40,579 nt of DNA. Origin: Mesorhizobium sp. YC-39. Its GTDB lineage: Bacteria; Pseudomonadota; Alphaproteobacteria; Rhizobiales; Rhizobiaceae. The stretch lies in contig NZ_JAOWPS010000017.1 in NCBI RefSeq assembly GCF_025753795.1, forward strand, positions 1 through 40,579, in the 5' to 3' direction. Positions within the stretch are counted from its first letter, which is position 1. The number at the start of each line of letters is the position of its first letter. Positions 26,201-33,259 of this stretch are shown here, in pieces. The notes beneath the pieces were generated by a model. The model was not told where the DNA came from. It made no database searches and saw only the letters and a program-made list of their open reading frames with translations. A program made the position numbers and the translations under genes.

Positions 26201-26727
26201 GGATTGTGGCCCCAGAGCAGGATCGTGTCGGCATTCTCATAATCCGCGGTCGGCATAGCGCAACCGAAGGTGAAGGCGTGGGCGAAGTCCTTATGCCAGT
26301 TGCAAATCTCGGTGGCGAAGCAGATGTTTGGACTACCGAAATGACGTATGAAACGCTCGATCCAGTCGATACTGTCAGACAGCGGCGTGCCGCTCGGCGA
26401 TGTGATGGCGAAGGCCACTGCTTCAGCGCCGCTTTCGGCCTTGATTTCGCCAAGACGCCGAGCTGTCTCGGAGAGTGCTTCTTCCCAGGTGATGCGCTGC
26501 CAGCCTGGACCGGCTGAGCCCTTGGGCGTGGTGCGCTTGAGCGGATAAAGCTGGCGATGCGGGCTGTGAACGATCTCCGGCGCGGCATGACCCTTCATGC
26601 ACATGGCCTGGCCAGTGGGGTGAGACGGATCGGGGCGTACCGCAATCAACATCTCGCGGTCTACCTCATTCAACGTGCCGCAACGCGACCGGCAAAGCGT
26701 GCAATAGCCCGGGATGGTAGTGGTCAA
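23269..26727 (-). CDS. molybdopterin oxidoreductase fused to flavin reductase and ferredoxin
   Basis: A 1152-residue multidomain enzyme. Residues 1-60 hold a [4Fe-4S] motif (C9, C12, C16, C43). Residues about 60-790 form a bis-MGD molybdenum domain of the nitrate reductase/formate dehydrogenase type, with Cys 142 (FATEICNWHKD) as probable Mo ligand and a C-terminal guanine-dinucleotide domain (LSSAKNGLYCHSQHRSL). Residues about 815-1050 are an FAD/NAD(P)H reductase of the phthalate-dioxygenase-reductase type (RAYSLID, GIGITPF, MCGSAPMM). Residues about 1060-1152 are a plant-type [2Fe-2S] ferredoxin (C1106, C1111, C1114, C1140). One chain could thus run electrons from NAD(P)H to molybdenum. 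The substrate is unknown; assimilatory nitrate reduction is one option. No signal peptide, so probably cytoplasmic. No molybdenum transport or cofactor genes are adjacent. Confidence 0.9.
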   Translation of the reverse strand: MTTTIPGYCTLCRSRCGTLNEVDREMLIAVRPDPSHPTGQAMCMKGHAAPEIVHSPHRQLYPLKRTTPKGSAGPGWQRITWEEALSETARRLGEIKAESGAEAVAFAITSPSGTPLSDSIDWIERFIRHFGSPNICFATEICNWHKDFAHAFTFGCAMPTADYENADTILLWGHNPANTWLAQAHAIGRGRKKGAAMVVVDPRPIALAHQADVWLPVRPGTDAALALGLIRMLIETRRYDEDFVRRWTNGPFLVRTDNGTLLRARDLLPGDETERYIVWDEQAGCPIAIDPGAVRSSIDPQRLALRGTFTVTLEADGQRVDIGCMPAFEHLTREAEPYDALHVQAVTNVPPEALRAAADLLCGGRRIAYHAWSGLAQHTNATQADRAVATLYALSGSFDRIGGNRIRRSPPYNPVNAFGYIPKEQMAKALGISERPIGPPAMGWVTARDLYRAVSEGVPYKVRGMMAFGTNLSLSQADSRTAEAALKALEFHVHCDLFETPAARNADIFLPVNSPWEHEGLRIGFEISAAAASLIQLRPRMVAPRGQSRSDNDIVFDLASRLGMGDAFFGGSLEAGWNHMLAPLGLTVDELRAAPRGLRWPVDAPERKFALTLADDPEKIRGFDTETRRVELYSERLHRCGQPAIASYVPPAERTGPDNIRRGRKYPLILSSAKNGLYCHSQHRSLASLRKRAPEPIAEISPALSAARGIAEGDGIRISTREGQARFITRVTPGLADDIVVAEFGWWQACPELDRPALAIEGGEGSNFNSLISGDASDPVSGSTPLRSFLCDIEPDPLSQKGQRRWQGYLPFRVSALQADAEGVMRVCLTAVNGEALPDFHPGQHVEIRARIGSAVVSRAYSLIDAARVDQRQTYNITVRLRNVVLEDSTAVFGVMSNHIHTELAVGEIVELKSPSGSFVLPRQSPQPMILMASGIGITPFMSLLESLPDGDPAEIWLHYGNTNSRTHAFSERIAFHEQRLPGLTVVNYYSKPLATDRRGVNHQATGRISATVVADDLIARRARVYMCGSAPMMEDVRTGLVARGLPAFDIFSEAFTSPATAMVDDGKTFRVSFSLSRKQPDTWSPASGPLLSFGEALGVNLPSGCRVGQCESCEVRILSGNVRHLHGSEPDDHTVCLTCQAVPITDIVLDA

Positions 26728-26817
26728 ATGGGCCTCCCATGGGAACAGACCAAATCCGCCTAGCCGGGCCGCTCAGTAGTTCGTGCAGGCAGCCAGCAGC
26801 CCGAATGGCGGAAGGGA

Positions 26818-27415
26818 CTAATCGAAGACTGGCGGCCTGCGATATTTGGTCGTTTGCTCGAAACCGTATCCGAGGCGGAACAGATTGGCCTCCCGGTAGG
26901 GCTGGACGAGCAGTTCGAGGCCAACCGGAATGCCCTGACAGAAGCCTGCGGGCAGGCAGATCGAGGGCAACCAGGTCTGCGACCCAATCAGCGTGTTGGT
27001 CGGGAAGGTCAGACACGGATGGTTGCCGGCGCGAATCTCGTCCTGAAGCGGCGGAAGCACCTGCACCGAGGGGAAGACGATGGCGTCGAGCGCATGTTTG
27101 CTAACGCGCTGGAAGCGGTCACGTGCGGCGAGCTTGAAATAGTAGTCCGGATCGTCCTCCGGCTTGTTTGGCCCGTCGAAAATGCCAACCAGCAGGTCGA
27201 CCGCAGGATCGTAGGTACCATTGCCTTGATTTCCTCGAGCGAGCCGGTCGGCATATTGGGCCGCGAGGCCAAAAAGACATTGATGTCGTGCCTGGAATGG
27301 CAGCCATAGAGCGAGGTCTTGGCGATGTGATCAATCAGATCGGGAATCTCAATATCGACCAGAACTGCGCCCGCGGCCTCGACAGTTGCCAGCACAGCCC
27401 GGATGGCTCCAATTT
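26818..27415 (-). pseudogene. amidase-family enzyme, C-terminal remnant
   Basis: The minus strand reads LATVEAAGAVLVDIEIPDL and LASRPNMPTGSLEEIKA, then shifts frame near 27225 to YDPAVDLLVGIFDGPNKPED, LDAIVFPSVQVLPPLQDEI and GIPVGLELLVQPYREANLFR, ending at a stop at 26818. These are the C-terminal third of an amidase-signature hydrolase. A TAA at 27414 cuts it from an upstream in-frame stretch reaching about 27629 that may be the degraded front. The catalytic Ser-cisSer-Lys region is not recognisable. It lies 90 bases downstream of the molybdoenzyme start on the same strand, so it preceded it in the transcript. Confidence 0.7.
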
Positions 27416-27673
27416 AGTGGGTGAGAAACGACCTCGAAGGTAGAACTGCTCCTGATCGCAAGCGCCAACCGTATTCGCTATCTGCGCCAACAAGGCCGAC
27501 ACTCGTCGACGCCTTGGCAACAGTCCGAATCGGGAGGGAACTATCGAAGCAGCTGGCCACGCTCTTGGTGCCGGCGACAGCAGTCCCCAGGTCTTCCGAT
27601 TGCGCCGTCGAACATAGCCAACCGTCCAACCGAATATCCGCAGGCGCAGTTTGCGTGAAAAAGCCGGGGCAGG

Positions 27674-28408
27674 CTAGACGCCTCTCTTGTTACCCCAGAG
27701 CATAACATGCAGCTGCGGCAGCACGCGGGCTTCGAACCACCTGTCGCGGGTCACGTTATCAACCAGCCACTCCATGCGTTTCACTATTCCTTCAAGGTCG
27801 ACAGGCGCCTGTTCATTTCCCGGACGTGGCGGCGTGTGATTGCCAGGTTGCAGATAGATCGGAAGTCGAGGAAATCTGGCGGCGGTGTCTTTCGCGAAGG
27901 CGTAGTCACTCTCATCGAAAACAACGAGCTTGAGCACGATTTGCGGCTTCCCCTGTGCCGCCTGGAGGCACGCCTCGAGCGCGGCCCAATCGGTCGTCAT
28001 TTCGCTTGAGGGCGGCTTTGGGCTGAGGACCAGCACGTCAAGGTCGGCAAACCAGTCCCTGACCACCGACCCTTGGGTTTCCAGCGCAAAACGGTAACCG
28101 TCACCATGGCCGCGCTCGATCAGCGCGCCGAGCGGCTGGATGGCCGGATTGCCGCCTGACAGCGAAACCATCATCGGGCGGCCACCGGAAAGCGCAAGCA
28201 CGTTTTGCCATACCGCGCCGATGGACATCGTCTCCCATTCATGGCGGAATTGATTGTCCACTGCATGCAGGCTGTCGCACCAGGAACAGCGATAGTCACA
28301 CCCGCCGGTTCTGACGAAGACGGTCGGCAAACCGATAAGTACTCCCTCGCCCTGGATCGTCGGCCCGAAAATCTCACTCACGCGGATTGCGGGATGCGTA
28401 TCGGTCAT
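27674..28408 (-). CDS. queE: QueE, 7-carboxy-7-deazaguanine synthase
   Basis: A 244-residue radical-SAM enzyme that converts 6-carboxy-tetrahydropterin to 7-carboxy-7-deazaguanine, the core of queuosine. It has the QueE-type N-terminus (SEIFGPTIQGEG), the cluster motif C37-x3-C41-x2-C44 (CDYRCSWC) and VSLSGGNPA for SAM binding. The start at 28408 gives a 4-base ATGA overlap with the queD stop; six upstream in-frame codons lie inside queD. It is the last gene of queC-queD-queE and there is no visible terminator. Confidence 0.93.
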   Translation of the reverse strand: MTDTHPAIRVSEIFGPTIQGEGVLIGLPTVFVRTGGCDYRCSWCDSLHAVDNQFRHEWETMSIGAVWQNVLALSGGRPMMVSLSGGNPAIQPLGALIERGHGDGYRFALETQGSVVRDWFADLDVLVLSPKPPSSEMTTDWAALEACLQAAQGKPQIVLKLVVFDESDYAFAKDTAARFPRLPIYLQPGNHTPPRPGNEQAPVDLEGIVKRMEWLVDNVTRDRWFEARVLPQLHVMLWGNKRGV

Positions 28409-28761
28409 GGCCGGCATTCCGCCCATGTTTTCGGCGTTTCACTTACCCGCACGGCCGAAGTTTCGGGCAGGCGTGCCTTGCACCATTCATAAAAATGTCT
28501 GGCCAGATATTCCGCCGTGACTTGCCCATGTCCCAGCACGTCGTTGAGATGTCGGTGGTCGAAGCTCTCGTCGATATAGCGTTTGAGCGGTGCCAAGTCA
28601 TGATAGTCCCGCACGAAGCCGTGCTCGTTCAGTTCCTTCGCCGAAAGCTCCACTTCGACGATATAGTTATGCCCGTGCAGGCGCGCGCACTGGTGGTCTG
28701 GCGGCAAAGACATGAGCTGATGCGAGGCCGAGAAGTGAAATTCCTTGGTGATTCGGAACAT
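28405..28761 (-). CDS. queD: QueD, 6-carboxy-tetrahydropterin synthase
   Basis: A 118-residue PTPS-fold enzyme making 6-carboxy-5,6,7,8-tetrahydropterin from dihydroneopterin triphosphate. Zn ligands His 14 (FSASHQL), His 29 and His 31 (LHGHNY) and the catalytic Cys 25 are in place, and the C-terminal VRVSETPKTWAEC motif binds the pterin. The ATG at 28761 shares one base with the queC stop (TAATG) and the stop overlaps queE, so translation is coupled along the operon. Confidence 0.94.
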   Translation of the reverse strand: MFRITKEFHFSASHQLMSLPPDHQCARLHGHNYIVEVELSAKELNEHGFVRDYHDLAPLKRYIDESFDHRHLNDVLGHGQVTAEYLARHFYEWCKARLPETSAVRVSETPKTWAECRP

Positions 28762-29459
28762 TACACGCTCCTCCTCCGCAGCGCCTCGAGCCAGAAGTCG
28801 GTGTCCTCGTAGTCGGTGGGGTCCGGGCACCCGGAGAGATGAAACGCCTCGCGCCGCTCGACGCAGGTCCCGCACCGTCCACAGTGACGCTCGGCGCCCT
28901 TGTAGCAGGACCAAGTCTCGACAAATGGCGTGCCGTATGTTGCTCCATCACCAACGATGTCCGCCTTCGTGAGGTTCACATAAGGCGCATAGAGGCGGAT
29001 GTTCGCGTAGCCGTCGAGCGCGCGGTCTTGCATCACCTGGAAAGCGTCGATGAAGGCTGGCCGGCAGTCCGGATAGATAAAATGATCCCCACCATGCACG
29101 GCCGTCGCCACCGCGTCAGCGCGGCGAGCGGCCGCGAGACCGAAGGCGATGGCCAACATGATGGCGTTCCGGTTCGGCACGACCGTGGTCTTCATCGTGT
29201 CTTCAGCGTAGTGGCCGTCGGGCACAGCCACATTATCCGTCAGCGCGGACCCGGACAGGCCGCGGCCGATTTCACGAATGTCGATGATGCGGTGCGGGAC
29301 GCTCAGTCGCTCCGCGCAAAGAGCGGCAAAGCGCAACTCCTTCCTGTGTCGTTGGCCGTAATCGAAAGATAGGAGGCCGGCGAGTTCGTGCTCCGCCGCC
29401 ACCTTGTGAGCAAGGGAAACGGAGTCCAGTCCGCCGGAGCAGATGACGAGAGTCTTCAT
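28761..29459 (-). CDS. queC: QueC, 7-cyano-7-deazaguanine synthase
   Basis: A 232-residue ATP-dependent enzyme that makes preQ0 from 7-carboxy-7-deazaguanine and ammonia. The PP-loop SGGLDS is at 8-13, and the Zn knuckle uses Cys 185, Cys 193, Cys 196 and Cys 199 (CYKGAERHCGRCGTC). The start at 29459 follows a GGGAC ribosome-binding site; the frame extends 64 codons further but that part is unlike QueC. It is first in the queCDE operon. Downstream queuosine genes (queF, tgt, queA) and folE are not in the window. In Sinorhizobium this gene has been called exsB, and queuosine has been linked to symbiosis. Confidence 0.94.
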   Translation of the reverse strand: MKTLVICSGGLDSVSLAHKVAAEHELAGLLSFDYGQRHRKELRFAALCAERLSVPHRIIDIREIGRGLSGSALTDNVAVPDGHYAEDTMKTTVVPNRNAIMLAIAFGLAAARRADAVATAVHGGDHFIYPDCRPAFIDAFQVMQDRALDGYANIRLYAPYVNLTKADIVGDGATYGTPFVETWSCYKGAERHCGRCGTCVERREAFHLSGCPDPTDYEDTDFWLEALRRRSV

Positions 29460-29879
29460 CGTGGGGTCCCTGTTTTGACCGGGTAGGCTGCGACCGGAGA
29501 TTTCTCTGCGCTCGCAGTACCTCAGGGAGTCTCGTTTGTGAACGGGGGGACGAGTTTGATGCGCTGACGTGCCGCGGTGCGCGGGGCTCACAGGTGACGC
29601 TGAGCCTGGAAAAGTCGGACACACGAAACGGCAAGGTTCTCGACGGTTCAATCACGGATCCCGAACTTCCAGTGACGGAAGTCATTAACGGTCGTCGAGC
29701 AGAAGCCCAACTTCACGAACTGCCCGCGCCTTCCGCTACAGGAGCGGTTCGAACCGCAGCACGTCGTCGGTCAGGGGCCGATGGCAAATCCAAACTAAAT
29801 GATCGGCGGTGGACCTACATCTGTGAACAAGCCGTGGGCGTCGATTGCAATCACCCCTGTGTTGCGCGCAATTACCCTT
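29460..29879. other. promoter region of queC and upstream of paralogue 2
   Basis: About 420 bases without a convincing gene. I looked for a preQ1 riboswitch before queC (hairpin plus A-rich tail) and did not find one. A 99-codon plus-strand frame (29594-29893) looks like chance. Confidence 0.35.
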
Positions 29880-30269
29880 ATGGCCGTAAATGAACTGGAC
29901 TTGATGGTTTTCCAGATGGCGGTCGAAAGCGTCCGCTCACTCCCCTTAAGCTTCACTGAAAAAGCCGCGGCGATAGCCGCCAGGAGCCGTGGTATCCTGC
30001 TTTTCGACGTGCGAGTCGACGGCGACGCTGAGGTCCAGCGGGTCGCAGCCATCCGATATCCGGGCGACCAGGCCGGCGTGCTGGCTTTGGACAGACAAGG
30101 CCATGTTACCCGCCATTGCATCGTCAACGGCGCTTTCTCACGTTTCATTGCGCCATTGGAGAACTGGACCAGCATGCCCCTGCCGATGCAGGCCAAGATC
30201 GATGTCGACGACCATGCCAGTCTCTTTCTGGGCGCCTTGCGAAAGGCCGGGCATATGCTTGGCAGCTAA
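29880..30269 (+). CDS. 129-residue protein of unknown function, paralogue 2
   Basis: A 129-residue soluble protein homologous over its full length to the one at 22426-22815. Its centre reads RGILLFDVRVDGDAEVQRVA, and further shared patterns are AAIRY, LDRQGHV, WTSMPLPMQ and LGALRKAGHML. Conservation starts from about residue 5 in both and the lengths are equal, which supports the ATG at 29880 over the upstream ATG at 29799. The two copies are diverged to roughly one third identity by eye, so they are old paralogues or separately acquired relatives, not a recent duplication. Function unknown. Confidence 0.65.
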   Translation: MAVNELDLMVFQMAVESVRSLPLSFTEKAAAIAARSRGILLFDVRVDGDAEVQRVAAIRYPGDQAGVLALDRQGHVTRHCIVNGAFSRFIAPLENWTSMPLPMQAKIDVDDHASLFLGALRKAGHMLGS

Positions 30270-31125
30270 CATTTGGCCGGAGTGAATCTGTGGATTTTTG
30301 CATGCGACATCGGCGCCGACATCGCCGGGATGACAGTCGTGCTCGACAACGGCTCCGGCGACCGCGGCAAAGCAGTGACCGTGACCATGGCGACCAATCT
30401 TACGTTGCATCGATGCGATCGTTTAGAGCGAGGTCTCTGCCTGGCATCGAGCAACATTCACCGCGGTTTTCGCAACGCGCAAATGGGGCCTGGCCCTGCC
30501 GCCCCCGGTGCCGCCGAATTCGGAGGCGGGAGAATCGACCACCATCGCCTCCTTCTGGCGGAAGTCGAAGGGCTCTGATCCTATGCCAAGGGAAACTCCG
30601 ACATGGCAACAGCGGCGCCGCCGCGCCGCCCTGCCTTTTTTCAAGCAGGCAGGAGCTTCCGGTGCTCTTGCTGGGTCACGTCGACACATGATCGCAAATG
30701 GCAGGTGGGTGAACACCAAACTGGCGCACCCCATGGCGGTGGGCTTGACGCGCCAGAGGAAGCGCAAGAGTTTACGCGCATGCGACGGTCACACTGGCTG
30801 CCTGCTGGGGGATCGGCAAAGGAGGCGTCGGTGCGCCCTACCTCGGCATTCCTAGAAGCGCGCCGGCAGCCTGGGCGGGGGGCTTGGGGTTAGACTGCCG
30901 GCGCACGCCACTCACGAAGAGCGGCCCCTTTTCGCGATTTAGATGCCTATAGTCAACCCAGTAACGTCTGGGTGCGCTATGCGCTCGTACGAGCGGCGCG
31001 GGATGTCGGCAGATCGTTGCTAACGTGATGGGCCGCTCTCGCCGGCTACCTTGATGTTCCAGTCAGTATCGCCCTGCCGACCAGCACAAGCACGCCGTCA
31101 GCAATCCCTTCGTCGCGAGCCGATG
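30270..31125. other. long gene-poor stretch, possible peptidase scrap
   Basis: About 850 bases. The only protein-like trace is QELPVLLLGHVDT at about 30651-30690 on the plus strand, which resembles the metal-binding GHxDT segment of M20 peptidases, followed at once by a stop. Other frames overlap on both strands and look like chance. Confidence 0.3.
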
Positions 31126-31377
31126 CTATCGCGCACGTGTCGCAGCACTGCGGGTGGCTATATCGCCTAAGACAGCATGAAGAAGCATTCTAACTTCCTG
31201 TTCGGCGAGCCCCGGTGCAATTCCCGATTCGGACAGTTGAACGAGAATTTTCTTGGCGGTGCTGCGCCAGAAGTCGTGTGCGTCCTTTCTGTTCCTGGAT
31301 TGCAGGACCCGGGCAATACCTTCGACCAATTTCCGCCGCCGATGCAGCGGAAACGCGCTTATGTTTGAATCACACAT
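31126..31377 (-). CDS. DUF6074-like small protein
   Basis: An 83-residue, basic, helical protein: FPLHRRRKLVEGIARVL near the start, then DFWRSTAKKILVQLSESGI and a C-terminal helix EQEVRMLLHAVLGDIA. The FPLxRRRxLV...FW...L..L...G pattern is that of short rhizobial proteins grouped as DUF6074, of unknown role. A strong ribosome-binding site (GGTGAGGTGACC) ends just before the ATG at 31377. It is a single gene divergent from the XRE-type gene at 31807. Confidence 0.65.
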   Translation of the reverse strand: MCDSNISAFPLHRRRKLVEGIARVLQSRNRKDAHDFWRSTAKKILVQLSESGIAPGLAEQEVRMLLHAVLGDIATRSAATRAR

Positions 31378-31806
31378 CGGTCACCTCACCCTTTCAGTCT
31401 GCGAATAAGGATTGGCGGATTAAAAATCTGGTTAACAGGGCTTTTTTGACGGTGGTCAGCAATGGAGTAAGCGTCCGCCAGGCTCGGTGCACAGGCCCGC
31501 CACTGGACGTGGCGGCAGGCGCGAGTTCGAGTTCCTGTTCAGCAAAAGCCATCGGCGATGACAAGCCGCGGAATCGCAGGGAGTGATGCTTCAGCCGATC
31601 AGGCCCGTCTTAGGGCAGGTTCTTGGACTTGATCAGAACCAGCTGAACCGCCATATCCCGATTTGGCTGCCAATTTCAGGTGGCCCATTCCATGGATGGG
31701 GCCTATCGGCCGAATCGACGTCCATTTATTTGAATTGCCGGGAGCGCCAGATCGGGGGAAGAAGTCTCCCGATTTGTCAGGTGCCCTGGTCTTCTTGGAG
31801 GTGTTT

Positions 31807-32058
31807 ATGAAGGCTTCGCGCATTCCCGAGCCGGTTTTGAAGGCTATATCGGAGGGAACCCACGTCATTCGCGCTTATCGTGAGCACCTCGGATATACGA
31901 TCGAGGACCTGGCGGTGGCATGCGGGCTAGCCGCTGAGGAAATCCAAAACATCGAGTCGGGTCTGAGGTACAACAAGGGCTATCGGCATCGCATCGCCAG
32001 ATCGCTGTCCCTGCCTGTGGGAATTCTTGAAGAGTCGGACATATTGGACGCTGCGTGA
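31807..32058 (+). CDS. XRE-type helix-turn-helix protein
   Basis: An 83-residue protein with a helix-turn-helix in residues about 20-60: IRAYREHLGYTIEDLAVACG, then AEEIQNIESG and YRHRIARSLSLPVGIL. It is a single-domain Cro/CI-type DNA-binding protein, without a fused effector domain. GGAGGTG sits 4 bases before the ATG at 31807. The frame is open to 31663 but the ribosome-binding site decides the start. The target is unknown; there is no toxin-like partner next to it. Confidence 0.75.
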   Translation: MKASRIPEPVLKAISEGTHVIRAYREHLGYTIEDLAVACGLAAEEIQNIESGLRYNKGYRHRIARSLSLPVGILEESDILDAA

Positions 32059-33259
32059 TGTGGGTATGTGAGTTGGACACCGCGACCTGTGCTAGTCGAA
32101 ACATTGGCGTTGCGCTTCCGGCCAGGCGTATGGAATGCTGGATGGTGAAGCCGACATCTTGGTTCCTTTCCCTGAGATGGCCGGCCGAGGATAGCCGAAA
32201 GCGCCGCGGGCTCTGACCACCTCCTTGGTCACCTTTGCCTATCTGCGTCCGCTGCCGTCGTCTTTGAAAGTCAATGCCAGCGAAAGACAATGCCAGCGTT
32301 TCGTGCAACTTGCCGAGCATACCCGTGCTTGGGAAAATGAACCCGGCATGCTTGGTCGGTGTCCGGCAAGCTGCTCCACGGCTACTGGCGCTTCAAAGAC
32401 ATCCCTTATGCACGCGACGGTGGCGAGCCATCGAAGCCAGTCCCGGGTACTCAACGGCCTATGGCGTCATCCTCGATACCTCTGACGAGAGTGGCAAAAG
32501 CGATGGCCCCAATAGGCTGCGTCTTTTCAATCCAGGCCCCCCCGTTTCACGTCGAAAGCAATCCGCTGCGCGAGATGGAGATCAAAGGCACCATAGGGTG
32601 CAGATCATCGGCTTCAGCCATCGATAGTCGTCGGCCGCCTGGTTGCCCAGCAGCTTCAGCGTCGAGCCGCCAACTGCCGCCTTAGGCCAACGGTGCGCTT
32701 GCCGCGTTCTCGTTCCGGCTATTGCTCGTCGGCACAGCCGCCATAGTCATCATGGGTGTCTCGACCAATATGCTCGAGCCCGGATTGATGCCTCGTTCGT
32801 GCTCGCCTCATAGGCCAGTTGTCACTGGGCTGCCGCGCGAAGCGGCTCAACCCGGTTGCAACTTGATGCGAGCCGGCGGGCGCATCGCAGAACAGGGCTT
32901 CCTGCGATTTGCCGAGTTCGAACTCTGGAACCCATCGGCCACATGCATCCGAAAGAGGAAGCGGCGGCGACGGTCTGACACGAGCCAACCCAACTCTGAA
33001 CGACCGCATTCTTGCAATCAACGGCCAGGGGACATGTATTGCCGGACGGCCGTGCTGACGCCAGCTTCAGCAAGCTCTATCCGGTTGCCCTGCGCAATCA
33101 TGCGACCTGCCGAAAAAGAAAGGCGATTTTCATGACTGCAGCGACTGCGCGTTTCCCGAAATTGCGGCGAGCAATAATGGTCATCTGGGCTTCGGGTCTA
33201 AAGACAAAGATGTTGGCAGTTTCGGATGGACGAACGTTGCGACCTGTAAAGCCTCACAA
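32059..33259. other. 1.2-kb gene-poor mosaic
   Basis: No frame has a recognisable domain or ribosome-binding site, and the longest frames (117-137 codons) overlap others on the opposite strand. It probably consists of decayed genes or IS debris. A nodN gene, which follows nodM in some rhizobia, is not visible. Confidence 0.4.

Noticed and set aside
29459..29600. preQ1 riboswitch before queC
   Set aside because: The hairpin and A-rich tail of preQ1-I and the type II layout could not be found.
29640..29700. tRNA-like T-loop (GGTTCAATC)
   Set aside because: No acceptor stem or anticodon arm can be paired around it.
30651..30690. M20 peptidase motif GHVDT
   Set aside because: Thirteen residues followed by a stop; no flanking parts of the enzyme are visible.
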